Numbered from the stretch's first letter, positions 1 through 6,635 are shown. The stretch is 7,172 bases of DNA from Eubacterium sp. (GCA_017543725.1 JAFYFO010000026.1:1-7172), one strand, 5' to 3'. The notes: generated by a model from the letters alone, not told the origin. Numbers and translations: made by a program.

Positions 1-196
1 CTTGTTTTAGATTTTCTTTATTTATATTATTTCCTAAATTATCGCAGAATTTCAACACATCATCAATAGTGGCATCATTTGTGCAACAGGGAGCCTGACC
101 TGTTACTTCACCTGTTGAGGGATTGTGAAGGTCGTACCAGACTTCGGTTTTAGAATCTTTGAATTCGCCGTTGACGAAATATTTGAGTTTTTCCAT
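1..196 (-). CDS. Partial CDS: aldehyde dehydrogenase-like N-terminus, divergent continuation
   Basis: The reading frame opens at the ATG at 196-194 and stays open for 65 codons to the left edge, so the C-terminal part is not visible. An AGAGAGG Shine-Dalgarno lies about 8 bases upstream and a promoter further up. The first ~39 residues (MEKLKYFVNGEFKDSK, then WYDLHNPSTGEV and APCCT) read like the start of NAD(P)-dependent aldehyde dehydrogenases of the methylmalonate-semialdehyde type, where a VNGEW-like strand and NPSTGEV motif precede the coenzyme domain. The next ~26 residues (NDATIDDVLKFCDNLGNN and onward) do not show the alanine-rich helix and FPAW-like segment expected there, and the DNA becomes much more AT-rich. 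It may be a truncated or recombined gene, or a divergent family member. The family call for the first part is inferred from remembered consensus; confidence that this is a working dehydrogenase is low. Confidence 0.55.
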   Translation of the reverse strand, partial: MEKLKYFVNGEFKDSKTEVWYDLHNPSTGEVTGQAPCCTNDATIDDVLKFCDNLGNNINKENLKQ

Positions 197-227
197 AGTT
201 ATACCTCTCTAAAAAATTTTACAGTTT

Positions 228-256
228 ATTTTAGCATTATATTTTTATAAATTCAA
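228..256 (-). promoter_or_regulatory. Sigma-A-type promoter with extended -10
   Basis: Read on the minus strand, TTGAAT (256-251), a 17-base spacer and TAAAAT (233-228) form a -35/-10 pair. A TG one base before the -10 (236-235) gives an extended -10. Transcription would start near 221, about 25 bases before the ATG at 196. It lies between the repeat at 279-344 and the gene, so the aldehyde-dehydrogenase-like gene need not depend on read-through from thrS. Confidence 0.6.
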
Positions 257-278
257 TACTTTTATTTGTCTGACTGTT

Positions 279-344
279 TGTAGGGCAAGATGCCCACATC
301 TTGCCGTTAGTCTTTACGGAACGATGTAGGCATCGCTCCCTACA
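279..344. repeat. Inverted-doublet palindromic repeat (two opposed 31-nt hairpin units)
   Basis: The element is bounded by TGTAGGG (279-285) and its complement CCCTACA (338-344). Each half is a hairpin: GGCAAGATG (284-292), loop CCCA, CATCTTGCC (297-305); and on the minus strand GGAGCGATG (339-331), loop CCTA, CATCGTTCC (326-318). Aligned head to tail, units 279-309 (plus) and 344-314 (minus) match at 24 of 31 positions by hand count. The stem differences are compensatory (CAA/TTG against AGC/GTT), so pairing is kept. It begins 6 bases past the thrS stop codon. It resembles REP/BIME or MITE-like intergenic repeats. I see no target-site duplication, and no U-run follows it on the minus strand, so it is not a standard thrS terminator. 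Confidence 0.75.
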
Positions 345-349
345 TTTTT

Positions 350-2284
350 CTATTTAACTTTATTATCAATCTCTTCCTTGATTCTTGCAACAAATTCATC
401 AATTGAAACAGCGCCTTCGTCGCCGTTCTTTCTTGAACGAACGGAAATTGTTTTTGCCTCGATATCCTTATCGCCGACAAGAATCATATAGGGGATTTTT
501 TCCATTTGAGCGGCGCGAATCTTGAAGCCGATTTTTTCGCTTCTGTCGTCCATCTCGCAGCGAACGCCGATATCCTGAAGTTTTTGCATCATCTCTCTTG
601 CATAGTCCTGATGACGGTCTGCAATCGGAAGGAATTTAACCTGAACGGGAGCAAGCCATGTCGGGAATGCGCCCATTGTTTCTTCAATGAGATAAGCCAT
701 AAATCTATCGAGCGAGCCGAGAATTGCACGGTGGAGAACAACCGGGGTGTGCGCCGTGTTATCCTTATCAATATAGGTTAAATTGAATTTCGCAGGCAGG
801 CAGAAATCGAGTTGGCAGGTTGAAAGAGTGTATTCAGCGCCAACCGCGGGCTTAACATTAACATCAAGTTTCGGTCCGTAGAAAGCAGCCTCGCCGATTT
901 CCTCGGTGTAATCAAGTTCAAGTTCGTTCAAAACTTCGCGAAGCGCGTTTTCCGCAGTGTTCCACATTTCGTCGTCCTGATGATATTTTTCCGTATCGGC
1001 AGGGTCACGCAGAGAAAGAACACAGCGATAATCGGTTATTCCGAAGTCCTTATATGTGTCGAAAATCAAATCAACAACTTTTGCGAATTCATCTTTAATC
1101 TGTTCGGGAGTAACAAAAAGGTGCGCGTCGTTCTGGCAGAAGTGGCGTCCTCTTTCAATTCCCTTAAGTGTTCCCGAAGCCTCAAATCTGAAATCGTGGG
1201 CGATTTCGCCAATGCGAACCGGAAGATTTCTGTAGGAATGGCGGGTGTTCGCATAAATTCTCATATGATGGGGGCAGTTCATCGGTCTTAAAACATAGGT
1301 TTCGTCTTCAACCTCCATTGCAGGGAACATATTATTCTGATAGTGCTCCCAGTGCCCCGAAGTTTTATATAAATCAACCGTTCCGACGCAGGGCGTTAAA
1401 ACATGCTGATAACCCGATTTGATTTCCTTATCCCTGATATAATCCTCAAGAATTCTCCAGAGAGTGTAGCCCTTTGGTAGAAACATCGGCATTCCCTTGC
1501 CGACAAGGTCATCGGTCATAAAGAGTCCGAGTTCGCTTCCGAGTTTGCGGTGGTCGCGCATTTTCGCCTCTTCAAGTTTCTGAAGATATTCATCAAGCTG
1601 CTCTTTTTTCGGGAAAGCAATTCCATAGATTCTCTGGAGCGCCTTGCCCTTTGAATCGCCGCGCCAATATGCGGCGTTGTTGCTGATTAATGCAAATGCG
1701 TTTGCCTTAATGCTTCCCGTTTTGAAAATATGCGGACCTGCGCAAAGTTCGGTAAACTCACCCTGTTTATAAAAACTGATTGCCTCGCCCTTATCGGCAT
1801 GCTCTTTGATGAGTTCAACCTTATAGGGCTCGTTTTTCTCTTCCATAAGTCTGATTGCCTCGTCAACAGGAAGTTCAAAACGCTCAAGTTCAAGATTTTC
1901 CTTGATGATTTTCTTCATTTCAGCCGTAATGCTTTCAAGGTCGTCGGGCGTGAAAGTTTCCTCAACATCGAAATCGTAGTAAAATCCGTTTTCAATTGCA
2001 GGACCAATGGTTAATTTTGCGTCTGGATAAAGCCTTTTAACCGCCTGAGCCATAATATGGGAGGCTGTGTGGTTATAAGTTCTCTTTCCGTCTTCATCAT
2101 CAAAGGTTAAAACCTCAAGAGAAGCGTCCTCAGAGATAACTGTTCTGAGGTCCGAAACTTCGCCGTTGATTTTGCAGCAGCAGGCGTTTCTGAACAGCCC
2201 CATAGAAATATCCTTTGTTATATCCGCTGCGCTTTTTGCCTCGGAATATTCAAGAACACTTCCGTCTTTAAGTGTTATCTTCAT
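350..2284 (-). CDS. thrS: Threonyl-tRNA synthetase
   Basis: Cytoplasmic class II aminoacyl-tRNA synthetase that charges tRNA-Thr with threonine using ATP. At 644 residues it has full family length and the usual order: TGS domain (1-60), editing domain with HTASH (72-76) and CAGPH (181-185), the class II catalytic core, and the C-terminal anticodon-binding domain (about 546-640). Expected zinc ligands are present: Cys337 in MNCPHH, His388 in NDAHLF and His518 in LHRAILGS. GHWEHY (310-315) and GEAAFYGPK (464-472) are also typical. The editing site looks intact, so mischarged Ser-tRNA-Thr should be hydrolysed. I chose the ATG at 2284 because AGGAGGG (2296-2290) sits 5 bases upstream and the protein then begins MKITLKDG. 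An in-frame ATG at 2317 lies inside the leader terminator and has no ribosome site. Expression is controlled by the T-box leader upstream. No obvious intrinsic terminator follows the stop. Confidence 0.98.
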   Translation of the reverse strand: MKITLKDGSVLEYSEAKSAADITKDISMGLFRNACCCKINGEVSDLRTVISEDASLEVLTFDDEDGKRTYNHTASHIMAQAVKRLYPDAKLTIGPAIENGFYYDFDVEETFTPDDLESITAEMKKIIKENLELERFELPVDEAIRLMEEKNEPYKVELIKEHADKGEAISFYKQGEFTELCAGPHIFKTGSIKANAFALISNNAAYWRGDSKGKALQRIYGIAFPKKEQLDEYLQKLEEAKMRDHRKLGSELGLFMTDDLVGKGMPMFLPKGYTLWRILEDYIRDKEIKSGYQHVLTPCVGTVDLYKTSGHWEHYQNNMFPAMEVEDETYVLRPMNCPHHMRIYANTRHSYRNLPVRIGEIAHDFRFEASGTLKGIERGRHFCQNDAHLFVTPEQIKDEFAKVVDLIFDTYKDFGITDYRCVLSLRDPADTEKYHQDDEMWNTAENALREVLNELELDYTEEIGEAAFYGPKLDVNVKPAVGAEYTLSTCQLDFCLPAKFNLTYIDKDNTAHTPVVLHRAILGSLDRFMAYLIEETMGAFPTWLAPVQVKFLPIADRHQDYAREMMQKLQDIGVRCEMDDRSEKIGFKIRAAQMEKIPYMILVGDKDIEAKTISVRSRKNGDEGAVSIDEFVARIKEEIDNKVK

Positions 2285-2300
2285 ATTTTCCCTCCTGTTA

Positions 2301-2528
2301 TAAAAAAACAAAAACACCCTGAAACATCAGGGTGCAAAAAACACGGTTCCACCTGAATTACGCCCGAAAGAGCGTCACTCAAAACCTTTAACGCAGGCAT
2401 ACGGCAATCCATTTCCTGATTGCTCTCAGGGGTGGTGGCAATAATGATGATGCGCGCTTTTTCACCTGCCAAGCGCTCTCTTTTGCAACTTTCAAAACTG
2501 CTTTGTCCCCATCAAAGATTTAGGCATC
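2301..2528 (-). promoter_or_regulatory. T-box riboswitch (tRNA-Thr sensing) of thrS
   Basis: The minus-strand leader between promoter and ribosome site has T-box architecture. Stem I: GGGG (2510-2507) pairs with CCCC (2432-2429), and GCAGT (2501-2497) with ATTGC (2442-2438). They enclose an internal loop whose 3' side reads C-ACC-A, so the probable specifier is the threonine codon ACC (2436-2434) followed by the usual purine. An AGAGAG stretch and a GCGCTT/AAGCGC distal hairpin (2476-2454) follow the Stem I pattern. Further hairpins are GCAATC/GATTGC (2423-2404) and ACGCTC/GGGCGT (2375-2360). The T-box AGGTGGAACCGTG is at 2354-2342. TCAGG (2356-2352) can pair with CCTGA (2331-2327), and GTG (2344-2342) with CAC (2334-2332), to form the antiterminator, which excludes the terminator hairpin. 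Uncharged tRNA-Thr should favour read-through into thrS. Base pairing was judged by eye. Confidence 0.93.
2302..2334 (-). terminator. Leader terminator of the thrS T-box
   Basis: On the minus strand CACCCTGA (2334-2327), loop TGTT and TCAGGGTG (2322-2315) form a perfect 8-bp hairpin followed by a U-rich run (2314-2302, interrupted by one G). Its 5' arm is shared with the antiterminator, as the T-box mechanism requires. It ends just before the AGGAGGG ribosome site. Confidence 0.93.
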
Positions 2529-2534
2529 GGCTAT

Positions 2535-2563
2535 ATAATATCACTCCGTTTTATTTTTGTCAA
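2535..2563 (-). promoter_or_regulatory. thrS promoter
   Basis: Minus-strand TTGACA (2563-2558), a 17-base spacer and TATTAT (2540-2535): a near-perfect sigma-A promoter placing the transcript start near 2528, right at the 5' end of the T-box leader. The -35 boxes of this promoter and of the divergent one at 2591 are separated by 27 bases. Confidence 0.85.
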
Positions 2564-2590
2564 ACATTATTTATTTTAATATCAGATTTA

Positions 2591-2619
2591 TTGACAAATG
2601 GTTAAACTAAATATATACT
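2591..2619 (+). promoter_or_regulatory. Promoter of the tandem glycerophosphotransferase genes
   Basis: TTGACA (2591-2596), a 17-base spacer and TATACT (2614-2619) form a strong sigma-A-type promoter with a start expected near 2626. The leader is therefore short (about 40 bases to the ATG at 2666). That also argues against using the ATG at 2636, which would lie only about 10 bases into the transcript. Confidence 0.8.
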
Positions 2620-2665
2620 ATGTATTATATATTTTATGAAAAGAGCAGAATTCGAGGAAACAATA

Positions 2666-3991
2666 ATGATTTGGTTCGGAAAAGAAAACATCAATGAAAT
2701 TGATGCCTGTCCTGATTTCTCACATTTAATAAAGCAAGACAGCAAACTCAAAGCCTTCGGGCTTGATGTTGCGAAAAAGAGCACGGCTTTCCGCGCTCTT
2801 TCAAGGGACGCGCTCAACTATCGCAGAAGAGCGGCTTATAATAAGAGAACCAAGGGCGTTAAAACCAATCCAAAAGTTATTTTGTTTTCAACTTTCGACG
2901 GCAGATATTATTCAGACAGCCCCAAAGCCATTTATGAATATATGCTTTCAGACAGCAGATTTGATGATTTCACTTTCGTCTGGGCTTGCCGCAGACCGCA
3001 GGATTTCAAATTCCTTCTTGATAATAAAAACACCTATCTTGTTCAGGTTGGAACGCGCGAATATGATTTAACCTGCGCAACTGCAAAATACTGGCTTTTC
3101 AACAGCCGAATCGGCGACTACATCTATCCTAAGGATGACCAGGTTTATGTTCAGTTGTGGCACGGAACTCCGCTGAAAAGGCTTGGATATGATATTGTTA
3201 AGTCGGATAATGTTATGAATTCCCGAAAGGAAATTCAGCATAAATATAAAATTGACGCAAAGAAATTCAAGTATATTCTTGTTCCTTCCGACTTTGCAAA
3301 GCATAAATTCATTTCCGCCTGGAATCTCAAGGAATTCGGAAAAGAAAACGCAGTTATTGCCGAGGGCTATCCGCGAAACGATTTTCTTTTTCATTTCACC
3401 GAGGAAGACTCAAAGCGCATAAAAGAAGAACTCTCCCTCCCCGAAGGCAAGAAAATCATTCTTTATGCCCCGACCTGGCGCGATAATCAACACACCTCCG
3501 ACCTCGGCTACACATATGAAATCGAGGCTGATTTTGATAAACTCAAAGAAGCGCTTTCGGATGAATACATCATTCTTTTCAGGGCGCATTATCTTGTTGC
3601 AAATTCCTTCAACTTTGAAAAATATAAAGGCTTTGTCTGGGATGTTTCGGGCGTTGAGGATATCAACTGGCTCTATGTTATCTCCGATATGCTTATAACC
3701 GATTATTCAAGCGTTTTCTTTGACTATGCAAACTTAAAACGCCCCATATTCTTTTATATGTACGACTACAACAGTTATGCAAACAAAATCCGCGGCTTCT
3801 ATGTTAACACGGATGAACTTCCCGGCCCGATTGTTTTAACAACCGATAAACTCGTTAAAGCGATTAAGGGATTTGATTTTGATAACTTCTGTTTTGATAA
3901 GAAATATCCCGAATTTGCAAACAGATTTAATTATCTTGACGACGGATATGCCGCAAAGAGAGTTGCCGAAAAAGTTATAGAAGAAATATAA
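2666..3991 (+). CDS. CDP-glycerol glycerophosphotransferase family protein (TagB/TarF-like), copy 1
   Basis: Predicted membrane-associated enzyme on the cytoplasmic face that transfers glycerol phosphate, or a related polyol phosphate, from a CDP-linked donor to a lipid-linked acceptor, as in wall teichoic acid or similar polymer synthesis. The 441-residue protein has the family core (Pfam Glyphos_transf type): WHGTPL (165-170), YPRNDFLF (235-242), APTWRDN (268-274), FRAHY (305-309), TDYSSV (345-350) and RGFY (376-379). The histidines in HGT and RAH are the conserved active-site pair of TagF-type enzymes. Its length fits TagB/TarF rather than the longer TagF, and no extra glycosyltransferase domain is visible. 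I chose ATG 2666 because GAGGA (2654-2658) lies 7 bases upstream; ATG 2636 (10 residues longer) has no ribosome site. It is followed 90 bases later by a paralogue on the same strand, probably co-transcribed. No CDP-glycerol synthesis gene is in the window, so donor and acceptor remain unknown. Confidence 0.9.
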   Translation: MIWFGKENINEIDACPDFSHLIKQDSKLKAFGLDVAKKSTAFRALSRDALNYRRRAAYNKRTKGVKTNPKVILFSTFDGRYYSDSPKAIYEYMLSDSRFDDFTFVWACRRPQDFKFLLDNKNTYLVQVGTREYDLTCATAKYWLFNSRIGDYIYPKDDQVYVQLWHGTPLKRLGYDIVKSDNVMNSRKEIQHKYKIDAKKFKYILVPSDFAKHKFISAWNLKEFGKENAVIAEGYPRNDFLFHFTEEDSKRIKEELSLPEGKKIILYAPTWRDNQHTSDLGYTYEIEADFDKLKEALSDEYIILFRAHYLVANSFNFEKYKGFVWDVSGVEDINWLYVISDMLITDYSSVFFDYANLKRPIFFYMYDYNSYANKIRGFYVNTDELPGPIVLTTDKLVKAIKGFDFDNFCFDKKYPEFANRFNYLDDGYAAKRVAEKVIEEI

Positions 3992-4011
3992 AAAATTACG
4001 AATCACGAATT

Positions 4012-4060
4012 TCGGGTGCTTCGCTCCGATAGTATTTCGGGAGGGTCTCCGTGCCCTCCC
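4012..4060 (+). repeat. Intercistronic double hairpin, repeat-like
   Basis: The 90-bp gap between the two transferase genes contains TCGG (4012-4015) pairing with CCGA (4026-4029), then GGGAGGG (4039-4045), loop TCTCCGTG, CCCTCCC (4054-4060), a perfect 7-bp GC stem. TTTCGGG occurs twice (from 4010 and 4035). Its GC-rich make-up stands out against AT-rich flanks. There is no T-run after the second stem, so it is probably not a terminator; it may stabilise or process the bicistronic mRNA, or be a dispersed genomic repeat. Whether it recurs in the genome cannot be seen here. Confidence 0.55.
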
Positions 4061-4081
4061 ATATTATATTTAAGGATTATT

Positions 4082-5317
4082 ATGAACAGATTAAAACAGT
4101 TAACAAAAAACAATGCAAAACTGAGAAGAATTATCAGAAAAATTATATTCTTTTTAAGAAGAGTTAGATATAATATCAGAGGAATCGGGGTTAAAACCGA
4201 TGAACAACTCTTTCTTTTCAGTTCGTTTGAGGGGCATAATTTTGCAGACAGCCCCAAGGCGATTTACGAATACCTGAAAAGCAGTGAAGAATTCGCCGAT
4301 TGCCGCTTTGTCTGGTGCTTTGAACATCCAGAAAAATATCGTTTTCTTGAAGAGAACAAAAACACAAGGGTTGTTAAACAAAACAGCAAGGAATGTGAAA
4401 TATGCTATAAAACGGCAAAATACTGGATTTTAAACCACAGGGTTGCCGTTCACAGATATCCGAAAAAAAATCAGGTTTTCGTTCAGTGCTGGCACGGAAC
4501 TCCGCTGAAAAAACTCGGATTTGATATTGATTCGGGCGATAATGTTATCAACACCCAAAAAGAACTCTGCGAGAAATATTTAACAGACGCAAAAAAATAT
4601 TCCTATATGCTTTCGCCCTCGCCCTTTGCAACGGAAAAATTCATCTCCTCCTTCAATCTTAAAGCAATAAACAAGGAAAACTGCATTATCCAGCAGGGTT
4701 ATCCGCGAAACGATTTTCTTTTCAGATACGGCGAGGAAGATATCAGCCGCATAAAAGAAAGCCTTTCTCTTCCGAAAAACAAAAAAGTTATTCTCTACGC
4801 CCCGACCTGGCGCGATAACCAGCATCAGACCGGAGTTGGCTACACATATAAAATTGAAGTTGATTTTGAAAAACTTCAAAAAGAACTTCAAAACGAATAT
4901 GTTATTCTTTTCCGCGCGCACTACTTTGTTTCAAATTCCTTTGATTTTGAAAAATATAAAGGCTTTGTTTATAATGTTTCGCAAATCGACGATATCAACG
5001 AATTATACATCATATCGGATATACTGATAACCGATTATTCAAGCGTTTTCTTTGATTACGCAAACTTAAAACGCCCGATAATCTTTTTTATGTATGATAT
5101 CGAGCAGTATAAAAACGAACTGCGCGGCTTTTATATTGATTTAAAGGAACTTCCGGGAAGCATTGTTGAAAACGAAGGCGATTTGATTGAAGAAATAAAA
5201 AAATCCGATAATTTCACATACAGCGAAACATATCGGAAGTTCAATGAAAAATTCAATCTGCTCGACGATTCCAATGCAAGCAAGAGAGTTATTGATATAA
5301 TAACGCAGAAATCATAA
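4082..5317 (+). CDS. CDP-glycerol glycerophosphotransferase family protein (TagB/TarF-like), copy 2
   Basis: A 411-residue paralogue of the preceding gene with the same predicted chemistry: transfer of a polyol phosphate from a CDP-activated donor to a polymer or lipid-linked acceptor at the inner membrane face. All core motifs are present: WHGTPL (137-142), YPRNDFLF (207-214), APTWRDN (240-246), FRAHY (277-281), TDYSSV (317-322) and RGFY (near 348). From the strand before WHGTPL through YPRNDFLF the two proteins match at 52 of 82 residues by hand count. The N-terminus differs: here it is short, basic and hydrophobic (LRRIIRKIIFFLRRVRYNIR), consistent with membrane attachment. I chose ATG 4082 because AAGGA (4072-4076) sits 5 bases upstream; an in-frame ATG at 4016 would translate the GC hairpin repeat. 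Two copies may mean a primase/polymerase pair like TagB/TagF or different acceptors; this is inference. A terminator follows at 5353-5392. Confidence 0.9.
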   Translation: MNRLKQLTKNNAKLRRIIRKIIFFLRRVRYNIRGIGVKTDEQLFLFSSFEGHNFADSPKAIYEYLKSSEEFADCRFVWCFEHPEKYRFLEENKNTRVVKQNSKECEICYKTAKYWILNHRVAVHRYPKKNQVFVQCWHGTPLKKLGFDIDSGDNVINTQKELCEKYLTDAKKYSYMLSPSPFATEKFISSFNLKAINKENCIIQQGYPRNDFLFRYGEEDISRIKESLSLPKNKKVILYAPTWRDNQHQTGVGYTYKIEVDFEKLQKELQNEYVILFRAHYFVSNSFDFEKYKGFVYNVSQIDDINELYIISDILITDYSSVFFDYANLKRPIIFFMYDIEQYKNELRGFYIDLKELPGSIVENEGDLIEEIKKSDNFTYSETYRKFNEKFNLLDDSNASKRVIDIITQKS

Positions 5318-5352
5318 CCACCGGTTGAACGGTGCAGGCTGTGCTTATGAGC

Positions 5353-5392
5353 AAAAAAATAAGGCTGACAGAAAATCAGCCTTTATTTTTTT
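5353..5392. terminator. Bidirectional intrinsic terminator between convergent genes
   Basis: GGCTGA (5363-5368) pairs with TCAGCC (5376-5381), extended by A/T pairs, with an A-run at 5353-5359 and a T-run at 5386-5392. It can therefore stop transcripts from either side: the transferase genes on the plus strand, and the 3D-protein gene whose stop codon is at 5397-5395. A smaller hairpin, CACCG/CGGTG (5319-5334), lies just after the transferase stop codon. Confidence 0.9.
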
Positions 5393-5394
5393 GA

Positions 5395-6618
5395 TTACCA
5401 GCCGAGGCGAAGAACTTCAATTTTGCAGTTTCCCGTTCCGTATCTGTAGCAAGCGGAATGTCCTTCGGGAGTGAAGATATCAATTCTTCCCTTTCTTGAA
5501 AGTCCGCTGCCGCCTCTGTCAACAACAGTGTAGTTATGACCGTTAACCTTGATAACAGAGCCGAGGGGAAGCCAGTTGCAGGCAATATAATAGGGATTTT
5601 TCATTCCGTTATATATTCTTTTGCCGCTTGAAGTTGTTCCCGCTCCTGCGCCGTTGCAGGTTGAACATGCGCAATAATGGGTGTATCTTCCGTCGATAAC
5701 CTGACCGAGTTTAATGCCGTTTGCGGATTCAACGCCGTTTGGCTTAACCTCGCACTTTTTGGTTCCGACTTTAACAATCTTTTTAACAGCCTTCTTGAGA
5801 ATGACTTCGTCAACCTTATCCCTGTCTTTCTCTTCTCCGTTAACATATTTAACTTTATATGTTACTTCCTTTTTGCCGTTTTTACCCTTTTTAATGACTT
5901 TCTTCTTTGTTTCAAGCCATTTCTTTTCTTTAACTTTTTTTGTTTTATACTTGATTTTCTGGGTTTCGGTTTTCGTTCTGTAAACAACTCTGAAAACTTC
6001 AACCTTCATATTTTTCTTGAGTTTCTTGGTAAGAGCGGGCTTTGTGTAATCTTCTTTGCAGAGTTTAATTCCCGAAAGTTTAACCAAATCGGCAACTGTT
6101 CCGCCGATAACGGTTTGCTTTTGAGTTTTGCCGTCCGCTTTAATAGAAACCTTAAAGGTTTTCTTGATTTTAACGGTCATACCGTCTTTAACAGCGGTGT
6201 CTGCCGTGCAATCCGCTCTGTAGCCTTTTTTAATTTTCAAGCCTGCTTCCTTGAGCGCCTCGCCGACTTTGTTTGCATAAACTTTATAGTGCTTAAGGCT
6301 GTTTTCATAGCCTGCTTTGATTGTTTTAAGTCTTTTAACTGTTATTTCTCCGCCAACGCCCTGATTGAACTTTGCTGTTTCAACAAGGTCGCCGTCTTCA
6401 AGAACTATTCCTGCGTTTGCAAGGATTTCGGAGGGATTGTACTGATTAGTTGTTACAGTTACTTCTTTTCCCGCATCAATAATCTTAACATCATACTGAT
6501 TCGGAACATCCGCACGGGCGGTTGATGTGAAAACCGAGATAAGAAGAACTAATGAAATTACTGCTGAGAATAATTTTCTGAGTTTAACATTCTTTGCAGC
6601 ATTTGCTAACTTGCTCAT
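5395..6618 (-). CDS. Exported DUF348-G5-3D domain cell-wall protein (YabE-like)
   Basis: Predicted secreted peptidoglycan-active protein of 407 residues. A basic N-terminus, a hydrophobic segment (about 16-33) and TARA-D at 33-37 form a signal peptide with a likely cleavage after Ala36. Three DUF348-type repeats follow (about 42-95, 96-152, 154-206), then a lysine-rich G5 region (about 207-288) and a C-terminal 3D domain (about 306-405). The order matches Bacillus YabE and Rpf-like wall proteins, in which the 3D module resembles the MltA lytic transglycosylase fold. In the 3D domain, VVDRGG (Asp367) and GRIDIF (Asp380) keep two conserved aspartates; where AVDP is common I see IACNW, so Asn348 stands at the third. 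Six cysteines (316, 318, 321, 347, 390, 398) lie in the domain. The ATG at 6618 has AAGGAG (6630-6625) 6 bases upstream. It has its own promoter and a structured leader. Catalysis is inferred from family. Confidence 0.9.
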   Translation of the reverse strand: MSKLANAAKNVKLRKLFSAVISLVLLISVFTSTARADVPNQYDVKIIDAGKEVTVTTNQYNPSEILANAGIVLEDGDLVETAKFNQGVGGEITVKRLKTIKAGYENSLKHYKVYANKVGEALKEAGLKIKKGYRADCTADTAVKDGMTVKIKKTFKVSIKADGKTQKQTVIGGTVADLVKLSGIKLCKEDYTKPALTKKLKKNMKVEVFRVVYRTKTETQKIKYKTKKVKEKKWLETKKKVIKKGKNGKKEVTYKVKYVNGEEKDRDKVDEVILKKAVKKIVKVGTKKCEVKPNGVESANGIKLGQVIDGRYTHYCACSTCNGAGAGTTSSGKRIYNGMKNPYYIACNWLPLGSVIKVNGHNYTVVDRGGSGLSRKGRIDIFTPEGHSACYRYGTGNCKIEVLRLGW

Positions 6619-6635
6619 TTTTTACTCCTTTTCTT

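Noticed and set aside
279..344. Intrinsic terminator for thrS
   Set aside because: The hairpins are good but no U-run follows on the minus strand; the T-run adjacent to it lies on the other side, reading plus.
2285..2317. Upstream in-frame ATG of thrS giving 11 extra residues
   Set aside because: It falls within the leader terminator and U-run, has no ribosome site, and adds residues absent from the family's usual MKITL-like start.
2636..2665. ATG at 2636 as the start of the first transferase
   Set aside because: No Shine-Dalgarno precedes it and it would lie about 10 bases after the predicted transcript start; ATG 2666 has GAGGA at good distance.
4016..4081. ATG at 4016 as the start of the second transferase
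   Set aside because: The added 22 residues translate the GC-rich hairpin repeat and are unlike the family; ATG 4082 has AAGGA 5 bases upstream.
5677..6525. Long open frame on the plus strand opposite the 3D-protein gene (282 codons)
   Set aside because: It is antisense to a well-supported gene, rich in Phe and Asn as expected from complementing lysine-rich codons, and has no recognisable domain.
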